From Paractinoplanes ovalisporus (GTDB taxonomy: Bacteria; Actinomycetota; Actinomycetes; Mycobacteriales; Micromonosporaceae): a stretch of DNA of 64,000 nt. The DNA lies in NCBI RefSeq assembly GCF_016834655.1, contig NZ_JAENHP010000001.1:186001-250000 (forward strand). Reading direction: 5' to 3'. Positions 25,000-34,050 of this stretch are shown piece by piece (positions within the stretch are counted from its first letter, which is position 1; each line of letters begins with the position of its first letter). The notes under the pieces were generated by a model that was given only the letters and a program-made list of their open reading frames with translations, did not search any database and was not told the DNA's origin. The translations under genes were made by a program, and so were the position numbers.

Positions 25000-25827
25000 A
25001 TGTCAAACACCTTCTCCATCGGCGGCGACCTCACCGTCGGCCGTCTCGGCTACGGCGTCATGCAGCTCACCGGTCCCGGCTACTTCGGCTGGCCGGCCGA
25101 CCAGGACAACGCGATCGCGGTGCTGCGCCGCGCGGTCGAGCTGGGCGTCACGCTGATCGACACCGCCGACGCGTACGGGCCGCTCGTCACCGACGACCTC
25201 ATCCGCCGCGCCCTGCACCCCTACCCCGAGAACGTGGTGATCGCCACCAAGGTCGGCGTCACCCGTCCCCGGCCCGGCGAGTGGGCCCCGGTGGGCCGCC
25301 CCGAATATCTGCGCCAGCAGACCGAACTGAGCCTGCGCACCCTCGGGCTGGAGCGCATCGACCTGCTCCAGCTGCACCGCGTCGACCCGCAGGTGCCGAT
25401 CGAGGAGTCGGTCGGCACCCTGGCCGAGCTGCGTCGCGAGGGCAAGGTGCGGCACATCGGGCTGTCCGAGGTCACCGTCGACCAGATCCGGGCCGCCCAG
25501 GCCGTGACCCCGATCGCCTCGGTGCAGAACCTCTACAACCTCACCAACCGCACGGCGGGCGACGTGGTCGACTACGCGGAACAGGAGAAGATCGCCTTCC
25601 TGCCCTGGTATCCGCTGGCCGGCACGGGGATGGCCGACCCCGACGGCGCGTTCGCCGCCACCGCCGCCCGTCATGGGGTGTCGCTCAACCAGCTCGCCCT
25701 GGCCTGGCTGCTGCGTCGCTCCCCGGTGATGCTGCCCATCCCGGGCACCTCCTCGACAGCCCACCTCGAAGAGAACCTGGCGGCCGCCGCCATCGAGCTC
25801 AGCGACGAGGAGTTCGCCCAGCTCTGA
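25000..25827 (+). CDS. Aldo-keto reductase
   Basis: A 275-residue (alpha/beta)8 oxidoreductase. The catalytic tetrad can be placed: Asp and Tyr in LIDTADAYGP, Lys in VVIATKVGV and His in LLQLHRVDP. The NADPH-binding C-terminal loop reads LPIPGTSSTAHLEENLAA. It likely reduces aldehydes or ketones in the cytosol. ATG 25000 is chosen; a GTG at 24991 is in frame. The last codons (IELSDEEFAQL) are duplicated twice more directly after the stop. It diverges from the HTH regulator. Confidence 0.92.
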   Translation: MSNTFSIGGDLTVGRLGYGVMQLTGPGYFGWPADQDNAIAVLRRAVELGVTLIDTADAYGPLVTDDLIRRALHPYPENVVIATKVGVTRPRPGEWAPVGRPEYLRQQTELSLRTLGLERIDLLQLHRVDPQVPIEESVGTLAELRREGKVRHIGLSEVTVDQIRAAQAVTPIASVQNLYNLTNRTAGDVVDYAEQEKIAFLPWYPLAGTGMADPDGAFAATAARHGVSLNQLALAWLLRRSPVMLPIPGTSSTAHLEENLAAAAIELSDEEFAQL

Positions 25828-25980
25828 CCGTCAGTGGTCGCGGCCGACAATCAGTAATCGAGCTGAGCGACGAGGAGTTCGCCCAGCTCTGACCGTCAGT
25901 GGTCGCGGCCGACAACCAGTAATCGAGCTGAGCGACGAGGAGTTCGCCCAGCTCTGACCCGTCAGTGGTCGCGGCGGCCA
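25792..25980. repeat. Three 65-bp tandem copies of the 3' end of the aldo-keto reductase gene
   Basis: A 65-bp unit starting ATCGAGCTNAGCGACGAGGA occurs at 25792, 25857 and 25922. The first copy is the real gene end including the stop; the other two repeat the last 12 codons, stop and 3' flank almost without change. Confidence 0.95.
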
Positions 25981-25996
25981 GTCGGCGGCCGCGACC
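25967..25996 (+). terminator. Rho-independent-like hairpin after the duplicated gene tail
   Basis: GGTCGCGGC (25967-25975) and GCCGCGACC (25988-25996) form a perfect 9-bp stem with a 12-base loop. No T-tract follows. The left arm is part of each tail repeat, but only the last copy has the right arm. Confidence 0.5.
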
Positions 25997-26079
25997 GCTT
26001 AGGGGTTATGACAGGCCCTCTCATCTGCTCCGGGAACGGCCTAGCGTCGTACGGGAAACCGGATCTGAGAGGAACCTGA

Positions 26080-27069
<990 letters not shown>

Positions 27070-29124
27070 TCAGCGGGCCATCTGGGTCTCGGGGTCCCAG
27101 ATGCGGGGTGCGGGCAGGATGCGCGGAACGGTCACGGTGAAGACCGCGCCCTGGGGCTGGTTGGGCTCGTACGAGACGTCGAGCCCACCGGCCTGGGCCA
27201 GCTGACGCACCAGATAGAGACCCAGACCCGTGCCCGCCGTGGTCGTCGCCACCCCGGAGTCGGCGCGGGCGAACCGGTCGAACAGGTGCGGCACGAACTT
27301 GGCCGGCACGCCCTCACCGCGGTCGGCGACCCGGATCGTGACCTGTTCCCCCGCGTTGGCCACGGTCACCTCGATCGGCGGACGGCCGTACTTGGTGGCG
27401 TTGGTCATCAGGTTGCCCAGGATGAGCTGCAGCTGCCCGGGGTCGGCCAGCCCGGTCGTCTCGTCGGGGGCGATGACCGTGACCGGGGTGCCCGAAGCGA
27501 CGTGGTGGGCCGAGACCGCCTCCCGGACGGCGTGGGAGATGTCGAGGCGTACGGGCCGGGCCATCATCGCCCCGGCGTCGAACTGGGCCAGCATGAGGAT
27601 GTCGGTGACCAGATCGTTGGCCCGGTGACCGGCCGCCGTCATCCGCTGCACATAGTTGACCTTGGTGTGTTCGGGGAGGCCGCCCCACTCCTCGACGACC
27701 AGCCCGCCCAGCCCGACGATCTTCGCCAGGGGCTGCCGGACGTCGTGGCTGAGCATCGCCATCACGTCGGCCAGGTGGGTGTTGGCGTCCTGCAGCTCCT
27801 CGGCCCGGTGGGCCAGTTCGGCCTGGTCGCGCTCGCGGTCCCGCTCGAGAGCGTTGCGCTCGGTGACGTCGATGATCTGGGTGGCGAAGTACAGCGGCCG
27901 GTTGTCGTCGTCCCGCAGAACCGCCGCCGTGATCTTGGCTTCGATCACCTCGCCGTCCGCCCGAAGATAGCGTTTGTCCAGGTCGAAGCCGTCGATCCGG
28001 CCGGCCAGGCAGTCCCGCATCGGCCCCTCGGTGAGCCCGGCATCGTCGGGGTGGGTGTAGTCGGACAGCCGCCGGCCGATCAGGTCCTCCTCGGGCAGGC
28101 CGAAGATCTGACAGGCCGCCGGGTTGACCCGGAGGCAGCGGGCGTCGGTGTCGGCCACCACCATGCCGATCCGGGAACCGTCGAAGACCTTGCGGAAGCG
28201 GCGCTCGCTGAGCAGCAGGTCCCGGCGGCTGCGCCGGGCCCGCCCGGCCGCCACCACCACGGCGAACCCGACCAGGGCGGCACCGGCCAGCGCGGCCCGG
28301 CCGGCGATCTCGGTGTTGCGCAGCGAGCCGAAGAGCTCGTCCTCGGGCACGGTCGCGGACAGCCGCCACGGGGTGCCCTTCACGGCGACCGAGGAGAACC
28401 GCCACCACTGGCCGTCGGCCTGATAGCGGCCGTCCGCGTCCCGGGTCAGCGCCTCGGCGAGCGGGCCGTCCTCGTCGGCCAGGGTGGGGGCGCTGGTGGT
28501 GAACTCCTCGGTTCCGGCGACGATGTTGCCGGCCGTGTCGACCAGCTGCACGCGGGCGCCGGTCAGGGACAGGGCGCTGGTGAAGTACGAGGCCAGGGGG
28601 CTCGCCCGCACCGGCACGGCCCCGGAGAACACGCGGCGGCCCGCGCTGGTGTCGAACGGCACGGCGAACGCGACGACCGGGATCTTCTCGGCCGCCGAGT
28701 CGACCACGCCGGAGACCGCGGGACGTCCGCGCAGGGCTTCCCGCAGATGCTGGTAGCGGCCGCCGATGATGGTGCCGATGACTTCGGGGTCCTCCGGGGT
28801 CGAGTGCAACACGCGACCGTCGGAGTCGATGAGCACGGCCGCCGGATAGCCGAATCCGGCGACCGCGCGCTCGAAGTCACGGGTCGAGACGACCGGGTCG
28901 GCGAGAGAGGCCTCGGCCTGCACGCGTTCCCGGGTGAGCGCCTCGGTGGCGACACCCGTCATGAAGTCGCCCAGGGTGCTCACGCCGGCGTCGAAACGCT
29001 CGCCGACGTCCTCGCGGCTGCCGTCCTGCTGCCACAGGAGCACGCCGGTGCCCACGATGACCAGCAGCAGCCACACCACGAGGGGCATCGCTGCCGGACG
29101 CCACCATTCCCGGAGGCCGCGCAT
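27070..29124 (-). CDS. Membrane sensor histidine kinase with extracellular sensor and PAS domain (orphan)
   Basis: A 684-residue protein. A transmembrane helix at about 13-31 and another at about 272-292 flank a Cache-like extracellular sensor (SLADPVVSTRDFERAV, AVLIDSDGRVLHSTPED). A PAS domain with PAC motif follows (about 305-420; FDGSRIGMVVADTD, RYLRADGEVIEAKI). The HisKA motif MLSHDVRQPL places the phospho-His near residue 460. The ATPase domain shows GNLMTNATKYG, DRGEGVP and GTGLGLYL. No response regulator gene lies next to it, so the partner is elsewhere. Its stop abuts the convergent AKR gene with no spare bases. Confidence 0.92.
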   Translation of the reverse strand: MRGLREWWRPAAMPLVVWLLLVIVGTGVLLWQQDGSREDVGERFDAGVSTLGDFMTGVATEALTRERVQAEASLADPVVSTRDFERAVAGFGYPAAVLIDSDGRVLHSTPEDPEVIGTIIGGRYQHLREALRGRPAVSGVVDSAAEKIPVVAFAVPFDTSAGRRVFSGAVPVRASPLASYFTSALSLTGARVQLVDTAGNIVAGTEEFTTSAPTLADEDGPLAEALTRDADGRYQADGQWWRFSSVAVKGTPWRLSATVPEDELFGSLRNTEIAGRAALAGAALVGFAVVVAAGRARRSRRDLLLSERRFRKVFDGSRIGMVVADTDARCLRVNPAACQIFGLPEEDLIGRRLSDYTHPDDAGLTEGPMRDCLAGRIDGFDLDKRYLRADGEVIEAKITAAVLRDDDNRPLYFATQIIDVTERNALERDRERDQAELAHRAEELQDANTHLADVMAMLSHDVRQPLAKIVGLGGLVVEEWGGLPEHTKVNYVQRMTAAGHRANDLVTDILMLAQFDAGAMMARPVRLDISHAVREAVSAHHVASGTPVTVIAPDETTGLADPGQLQLILGNLMTNATKYGRPPIEVTVANAGEQVTIRVADRGEGVPAKFVPHLFDRFARADSGVATTTAGTGLGLYLVRQLAQAGGLDVSYEPNQPQGAVFTVTVPRILPAPRIWDPETQMAR
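27079..27103. terminator. Hairpin at the convergent AKR/histidine kinase junction
   Basis: CATCTGGG (27079-27086) and CCCAGATG (27096-27103) form a perfect 8-bp stem with a 9-base loop. It lies inside the last codons of the kinase gene and just after the AKR stop, so it may end the AKR transcript. Confidence 0.45.
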
Positions 29125-29161
29125 ACTCCCCCATCGGCAGCATCCGGCGTGCGCTGAGCGG

Positions 29162-29566
29162 CTAGCTGTTGCGCAGCTGCGAGAACCAGGGCGAGGTGTA
29201 GTCCTTCCAGATGAACCGGAAGTCGGCGATCCCGTAGCCGAGGGTGCGGGTGAAGCAGTTCGCCGTGCCCACGCCGAGGCTCTGGTAGCTGATCAGGCTG
29301 CCGCCGGCCGACTTGACCTGCCCGATCACGTAGTAACCGTCGCTGTTGTAGTCACACACCTTGATCTGCTGCTGGGTGTCGCTGAGGTAGGTCAGGGTGA
29401 CCTCGCCGATCGTGATCGTGCGGGCGTCGTTCACCACGTAGATGCCCTTGGGGTCGCCCAGATCGAACCAGCCCGGCCGCACGGCCCAGGCCGGCGCGGC
29501 GATCGCCACCGAGGCCGCGATGCCCACCACGGCCGCCGCGGCCATCCGCTTGAAGGTCTTCCGCAC
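29162..29566 (-). CDS. Small secreted protein of unknown function
   Basis: A 134-residue protein with a Sec signal peptide (VRKTFKRMAAAAVVGIAASVAIAAPAWA, cleavage after AWA; shown here in parts: KR-rich start, Ala/Val-rich core). The mature part of about 105 residues begins VRPGWFDLGDPKG and has beta-rich character with two cysteines (KVCDYNS and TANCFTR) that could form a disulfide. I recognise no family. The GTG at 29566 is chosen because AGGAAG lies 5-6 bp upstream and the signal peptide then begins with basic residues. It diverges from a LacI regulator. Confidence 0.7.
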   Translation of the reverse strand: MRKTFKRMAAAAVVGIAASVAIAAPAWAVRPGWFDLGDPKGIYVVNDARTITIGEVTLTYLSDTQQQIKVCDYNSDGYYVIGQVKSAGGSLISYQSLGVGTANCFTRTLGYGIADFRFIWKDYTSPWFSQLRNS

Positions 29567-29655
29567 TGTGCTTCCTCTCGTCGGTCCTTTCCGCCGGCTC
29601 ACCGTGCGGCATCGACGTCGATCACATCAAGATCTATCTGTCCCTCCAGGGTGCG

Positions 29656-29677
29656 TAACTGTCGGCCGGGACAGTTA
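29656..29677. promoter_or_regulatory. Inverted repeat before the LacI gene
   Basis: TAACTGTC (29656-29663) and GACAGTTA (29670-29677) are perfect 8-bp arms around a 6-bp GGCCGG centre, ending 10 bp before the LacI start. This is a probable autoregulatory operator that could also act on the divergent secreted-protein gene. Confidence 0.65.
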
Positions 29678-29687
29678 GCATCCGTTC

Positions 29688-30653
29688 ATGGCGCGCATCG
29701 CTGACGTCGCGCGGGCCGCGGGGGTCTCCGCGAGCACCGTCTCCTACGTGCTGTCCGGCCGCCGCCGCATCTCCGCCGAGACCCGCGAGCGGGTGCTCCA
29801 GGCGGTGCGCGATCTGGGTTACACCCCCAACGCGGCCGCGGGCGCCCTGGCCGCCGGCCGCACCCGCACGATCGGCCTGGTCGCGCCCCACTGCGAAGAC
29901 CTGACCGCCGCGATCATCCAGCAGTTCGTCCACACCATCATGGAAGTGGCGCGCGGCCGCGACCACGACGTCCTGCTGATCGACCCGGCCGCCGGTTCCG
30001 CCGCCCTGCGCCGGGTGATCGACTCCCACCTGGTCGACGGCGTCATCCTGATGGACACCGACGAGACCGACCAGCGCGCCGCGACCCTGGAGGAGTCCGG
30101 CGTGCCGGCCGTGGTGCTGGGCACACCGGAGGGCACCGACCTTCCGTGCGTCGACCTCGATTTCGCCGCGGCCGCCGCGCTGGCCGTGAGCCACCTGGCC
30201 GCCCAGGGCAGCGCCGGCGTGGCCCTCATGTCACCGCCCGAGCTGGTCGGCCCGCCCGGCAAGGGGTACGCCCGCCACGCGGTCTCGGGTTTCACCGCCG
30301 CCCCCGGTCCGCCCCGCACGGTGCGGGTCTGCGAGCCCACCTGGCCCGGGGTGGAGGCCTGGCTGAGCTCGGTCTCCCACGATCTCGACCGGTTGACCGG
30401 TGTGGTCGTGCAGCACGAGGCCGCCCTGCCCCCGCTGCTGGGCCTCTTGCGCCGCCACCACCGGGACGACGTCACTGTGGTGCCGATCTGCCCGTCGGCC
30501 ATCGCGCGCCAGCTGGAGTCTCCGCTCGACCACGTCGAGATCCCGGTGGCCGAGATGGCCCGCACGGCCGCCGAGACCCTGTTCCGTCAGCTGACTCACG
30601 CCGGCCACGCCACGTCGCACCTGTTCGAGCCCCACCTGGTGCGAGCCTCCTGA
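29688..30653 (+). CDS. LacI-family transcriptional regulator
   Basis: A 321-residue protein. The HTH and hinge are textbook: MARIADVARAAGVSASTVSYVLSG, then RISAETRERVLQAVRDLGYTPNAAAGALA. The effector domain starts RTRTIGLVAPHCEDLTAAIIQQ and continues with ILMDTDETDQRAATLEESGVPAVVLG. It resembles LacI proteins that sense sugars, but no transporter lies adjacent, so the ligand is unknown. A strong inverted repeat sits just before the start. Confidence 0.92.
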   Translation: MARIADVARAAGVSASTVSYVLSGRRRISAETRERVLQAVRDLGYTPNAAAGALAAGRTRTIGLVAPHCEDLTAAIIQQFVHTIMEVARGRDHDVLLIDPAAGSAALRRVIDSHLVDGVILMDTDETDQRAATLEESGVPAVVLGTPEGTDLPCVDLDFAAAAALAVSHLAAQGSAGVALMSPPELVGPPGKGYARHAVSGFTAAPGPPRTVRVCEPTWPGVEAWLSSVSHDLDRLTGVVVQHEAALPPLLGLLRRHHRDDVTVVPICPSAIARQLESPLDHVEIPVAEMARTAAETLFRQLTHAGHATSHLFEPHLVRAS

Positions 30654-30673
30654 ACCGCACGGCGGGGCGCCAC

Positions 30674-30700
30674 GCCGACGGGCATCCGAGGCCCGCCGGC
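30674..30700 (+). terminator. Hairpin after the LacI gene
   Basis: GCCGACGGGC (30674-30683) and GCCCGCCGGC (30691-30700) pair at 9 of 10 positions around the 7-base loop ATCCGAG, about 20 bp after the stop. Confidence 0.5.
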
Positions 30701-30732
30701 ATGACTTCCCCTCCTGCGAGGTCGCGGCCCTT

Positions 30733-30777
30733 CCAGCCGGTGGCTCCGGGACCCGCCTTTCTAGCCGGCGGCTCCGG
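30733..30777. repeat. 28-bp duplication of the snapalysin gene tail
   Basis: CCAGCCGGTGGCTCCGG (30733-30749) and CTAGCCGGCGGCTCCGG (30761-30777) differ at two positions. The second encodes the last residues and stop of the snapalysin gene on the minus strand; the first lies just downstream of its stop. Confidence 0.7.
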
Positions 30778-31312
30778 CCAGGGCGGGCTGCCAGACGTAC
30801 GTCTGCGGGGCCACGGCGGCCGACGAGCGGAAGTTGGCCTCGACCGTGGCCAGCTCACGCGCGTTCGGGTAGGAGTTGGTGCACGAGACGGGCGCGCTGC
30901 TGCCCGACATCAGGTCGGCACACAGGCCGGTCCGCCGGTCGGGCAGGCCGAGGATGTGCCCGAGCTCGTGCGCCGCGATGCGCGGCGGGTAGTAGCCCTG
31001 GTCGACCGCCTGGCGGCCCATCCACACCCGGCCGTTGCCGAGCGAGGTGGTCTGCGCGCGGGGCCAGCCGTTGTCGGCGTACACCCGGATGTTCGGGGTC
31101 CGCCCGGCCGGGACCGGCTCGAGCCGCACGTTGGTGGCCCGGCTGTTCCAGATCTGCGCGCCCTGGTTGACCACGGCGATGAACTCCTGCGCCTGGCTGG
31201 CGTCGTAGTACAGCACGCGTGGCGCGGCCTGCGCCGGTGATGCGCCGGCCACCTGCACGCCGGCCAGAGCGACGACCGCGATGAGCGCGGCCGCCAACCG
31301 TCGAAGAAGCAT
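30761..31312 (-). CDS. Snapalysin-family secreted zinc metalloprotease (M7)
   Basis: A 183-residue protein with a Sec signal peptide (MLLRRLAAALIAVVALAG, cleaved near AQA). The mature protease begins APRVLYYDASQAQEF and has the active-site motif HELGHILGLPD, the HExxHxxGxxD pattern of M7 snapalysins, with a following DLMSGSSAPVSC Met-turn and Cys pair CADLM/SCTNSYPN. These are the smallest known metalloproteases and hydrolyse proteins such as casein outside the cell. AGGAGGG lies 6 bp before ATG 31312. Stand-alone gene. Confidence 0.93.
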   Translation of the reverse strand: MLLRRLAAALIAVVALAGVQVAGASPAQAAPRVLYYDASQAQEFIAVVNQGAQIWNSRATNVRLEPVPAGRTPNIRVYADNGWPRAQTTSLGNGRVWMGRQAVDQGYYPPRIAAHELGHILGLPDRRTGLCADLMSGSSAPVSCTNSYPNARELATVEANFRSSAAVAPQTYVWQPALAGAAG

Positions 31313-31417
31313 CGATGCCCTCCTGCGGGGGATTCGGGGGGATTTCCTGGCCCCGACCCTAGCTACCAAGCGATGATCGTCGATGCTTTCCGGACATACC
31401 GAATGCGTCCTACCGCG

Positions 31418-32467
31418 CTACCGAGGGTCCAGGTCGGACATGTCGAGGACGAAGCGGTAGCGGACGTCACCCTTCTCCAGCCGGGTCAGGGCCTCCTCGA
31501 CACGGGCGGACGGCAGCAGCTCGATGTCGGCCGTGATGGCGTGCTCGGCGGCGAAGGCGAGCAGCTCCGCCGTGTGCCGGGTGCCGCCCGTGCCGGACGA
31601 GGTCAGGTTCTTGCGGCCGAACGTCAGGTCCATGATGCGCACCGAGGTCTCCAGCGGCGCGCCGAGGATGCTCAACGTGCCCTGCAGCGTCAGCAGGCGC
31701 AGCAACGGGGAGAAGTCGTGCTGGGCGGCGATCGTGTCGAGGATCAGGTCGAAACGGCCGAACCCCTGCTTCATCTGCGACTCGTCGGTGGTCAGCACCA
31801 GGCCGGCGGCACCCAGCTCGCGGGCGTTGGCGGCCTTGTCGGCGGTGCGGCTGAGGACCGTCACTTCGGCGCCGAGGGCGACGGCCAGCTTGACGCCGAG
31901 GTGCCCCAGGCCGCCCAGGCCGGCCACCGCGACGCGGCTGCCGGGACCGACACCGGCGGCGCGCATGGGCTCCCACATGGTGATGCCGGCGCACATCAGC
32001 GGGGCCGCGGCGGCTGGATCCAGGCCGGCGGGCAGGGGGTAGGCGAACTTCGAGCGGACCACGTACGAGCGGCTGTACGCGCCCAGCGTCGTCGTGCCGT
32101 CGATGCGGTCGGTGCCGCCGTACGTGGTGATCGGACCCTGGTAGCAGAAGTTCTCCTGGCCGATGCGGCACATCGCGCACTCGCCGCAGGAGTCGACAAC
32201 CGTGCCGACCGCGACCTTGTCGCCGACCGCGAAGCCGGTCACGGCCGGACCGGTGGCGGTGACCGTGCCGGTGAACTCGTGGCCGGGAACCAGGCCGTTC
32301 GTGGGCTTGCCGGTGAGGCCGTGGAGAGCGTGCAGGTCGCTGTGGCAGACGCCGCAGAAGTCGACCTGGACGGCGATGTCGTCGTCACGCAGGTCGCGGC
32401 GCTCGATCGTGACCTTGGACAGCGCGGTCGAGTTTCCGGTGCTCTGCCAAGCAAATGTGGTGGTCAT
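31418..32467 (-). CDS. Zinc-dependent NAD(P) alcohol dehydrogenase
   Basis: A 349-residue medium-chain dehydrogenase. Catalytic zinc ligands sit in CGVCHSD and GHEFTG; structural zinc is held by the four cysteines of CGECAMCRIGQENFC. The Rossmann motif is VAGLGGLGHLGVKLA. It resembles the cinnamyl-alcohol/YahK group (aldehyde reductases with NADPH). It diverges from a TetR gene, with two near-identical operator-like motifs between them, so it is almost certainly that regulator's target. Confidence 0.92.
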   Translation of the reverse strand: MTTTFAWQSTGNSTALSKVTIERRDLRDDDIAVQVDFCGVCHSDLHALHGLTGKPTNGLVPGHEFTGTVTATGPAVTGFAVGDKVAVGTVVDSCGECAMCRIGQENFCYQGPITTYGGTDRIDGTTTLGAYSRSYVVRSKFAYPLPAGLDPAAAAPLMCAGITMWEPMRAAGVGPGSRVAVAGLGGLGHLGVKLAVALGAEVTVLSRTADKAANARELGAAGLVLTTDESQMKQGFGRFDLILDTIAAQHDFSPLLRLLTLQGTLSILGAPLETSVRIMDLTFGRKNLTSSGTGGTRHTAELLAFAAEHAITADIELLPSARVEEALTRLEKGDVRYRFVLDMSDLDPR

Positions 32468-32483
32468 GGGGCCCTCCCGAAGG

Positions 32484-32555
32484 CAGACAAACTATTCGGT
32501 CTGCGACCCACGATAGGAGCGCCCTCCGCGAAAAGCAAACTAACTCGTCTGTTTG
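32484..32555. promoter_or_regulatory. Twin operator motifs between alcohol dehydrogenase and TetR genes
   Basis: CAAACTATTCGGTCTG at 32488-32503 and CAAACTAACTCGTCTG at 32536-32551 are direct near-repeats 48 bp apart. Each is also part of an inverted pair: CAGAC/GTCTG at 32484-32503 and CAAAC/GTTTG at 32536-32555. The second overlaps the region just before the TetR start, fitting autorepression. Confidence 0.7.
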
Positions 32556-32567
32556 TATAGTGGGACC

Positions 32568-33146
32568 GTGCCCGAGCTACCGACCACGACCAGGGGTGCC
32601 GCCACCAGCCGCCGCATCCTCGACGCGGCCGCCGAGGAGTTCGCCGAGTTCGGCATCGCCGGCGCCCGGATCGACCGGATCACGGCCGCCGCGCGCACCA
32701 ACAAGGCCCAGTTGTACGGGTATTTCGGCAGCAAGGAAGGCCTGCTCGACGCGGTCGTGGACGATCTGCGCACCCAGGGCGCCCACGCGGTCACGTTCGA
32801 CGCCGGAGATCTGCCGGGCTGGGCCGTCGCGATGTACGACGAGAGCCTGCGCCGGCCGCTGTTCGCCCGCCTGATGGGGTGGATGCGTCTCGAGCAGCGC
32901 CGCGTGGGACTGCTGTTCGACGACGTCGACCTCGCCGACAAGTTCGCGGCCGTCGCCCGCGAGCAGGCGGCGGGCCGGTTGCGCGCGGGCGATCCGGCCG
33001 ACCTGCTGACCCTGATCGTCGCCATGGCCGACGCCTGGTCGGCCACGAGCCGCGCCTACGCCGCCTCCCCCGACGAGCCCGCCGCCGACCACGACCGGCG
33101 CCGCACACTGCTGCGCGAGACGGTCCAGCGGGCCATCGCGCCCTAA
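32568..33146 (+). CDS. TetR-family transcriptional regulator
   Basis: A 192-residue protein. The HTH spans about residues 13-58 (RRILDAAAEEFAEFGIAGARIDRITAAARTN, KAQLYGYFGSKEGLL). The C-terminal domain has ARLMGWMRLEQRR and a TetR_C-type helix set ending RRRTLLRETVQRAI. A GTG at 32568 is used; an ATG-less frame from 32553 adds five residues. It likely represses itself and the divergent alcohol dehydrogenase gene. Confidence 0.9.
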   Translation: MPELPTTTRGAATSRRILDAAAEEFAEFGIAGARIDRITAAARTNKAQLYGYFGSKEGLLDAVVDDLRTQGAHAVTFDAGDLPGWAVAMYDESLRRPLFARLMGWMRLEQRRVGLLFDDVDLADKFAAVAREQAAGRLRAGDPADLLTLIVAMADAWSATSRAYAASPDEPAADHDRRRTLLRETVQRAIAP

Positions 33147-33172
33147 CACACCGGCCGGCCCCCCGCTCGCCG

Positions 33173-33345
33173 GCGACCTCATCCTTCATCCGCGCGGCGG
33201 CCTCATCCACGCGACTTATCTGCGTGGCGACTTTGTCTGCGTGGCGACTTTGTCTGCGTGGCGACTTCATCCGCGCGACGACTTCATCCACGTGGCGGCC
33301 TCATCCGCGCGGCCTCATCCGAATGGCGGCCTCACCCGCGCGGCG
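33173..33345. repeat. Tandem ~17-20-bp repeats
   Basis: Variants of GCGACTTCATCCGCGCG and GCGTGGCGACTTTGTCT follow each other about nine times in the gap between the TetR gene and the DUF6882-like gene; the last unit runs into that gene's 3' end. Confidence 0.85.
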
Positions 33346-33979
33346 GGATCGATCCGTTGAGCTGGGCGATCCGGCCCTGGTCGTCGAACGCGACGTGGAT
33401 CGTGGCGCCGGACGGGTGGTGGGCGATCCCCGCCTCGTACGGCCAGCGCTGGTGCTCGAAGAACGCGGCCACGCCCGTACGGTGGTCGAACGCGAACGCC
33501 GAGATGGTCTGGCTGATCACCGTGATGGCCCGCTCCGGCGTGATCTCGTGCGGCGGCACGCCCTCGAGGTGGAAGAAGAGCGCCCCTCCGTCGTACGGGC
33601 CCCGGTAGTACGGCCGCCCGGTGAGTCCCGAGGCCAGCAACGCCAGCCGGTGGCCGTCGGCGCGGTCCAGGGGGAACGACGCGTCGGTCAATTCGGCGAT
33701 GCCCGCGTTCTGCCCGTAGCCGCGCATCCAGCCGCAGAGGTGCGTGAGCGCAGGTGGCAGGTTGCTCGCGTGGTTGGCCCAGGCCCACAGCCAGGTGCCG
33801 TCGAGGTGGCTCTCACTGCCGAGCAGCTGGATCGGGAACTTCAGGTCCGGCCCGAAGGTCGCCCCGCCCGCGGTCATGTCGACCGCCCAGTCCCGCTCGC
33901 CGATCACGTCGGCGAGCGCCATTTGCCGTGCCATGGCCGTGAGCACGTGCCGGCCGAAGAGATCATCGAACGCAGACAT
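33332..33979 (-). CDS. DUF6882-like protein
   Basis: A 215-residue protein. The core pattern FPIQLLGSESHLDGTWLWAWAN and a later FDHRTGVAAFF with HVAFDDQGRIAQL resembles uncharacterised actinobacterial proteins (DUF6882 type, assigned from memory). There is no signal peptide or membrane segment. ATG 33979 is preferred to the longer frame. The C-terminal codons (NGSIPPRG) merge with the adjacent tandem repeat. Function unknown. Confidence 0.6.
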   Translation of the reverse strand: MSAFDDLFGRHVLTAMARQMALADVIGERDWAVDMTAGGATFGPDLKFPIQLLGSESHLDGTWLWAWANHASNLPPALTHLCGWMRGYGQNAGIAELTDASFPLDRADGHRLALLASGLTGRPYYRGPYDGGALFFHLEGVPPHEITPERAITVISQTISAFAFDHRTGVAAFFEHQRWPYEAGIAHHPSGATIHVAFDDQGRIAQLNGSIPPRG

Positions 33980-34050
33980 AGCGCGGAAGTATCGCAGATC
34001 ATGGTGAGCGCCAGGTGACATGCCGCGACCGTGATCAGTCGCCGCGGCCG

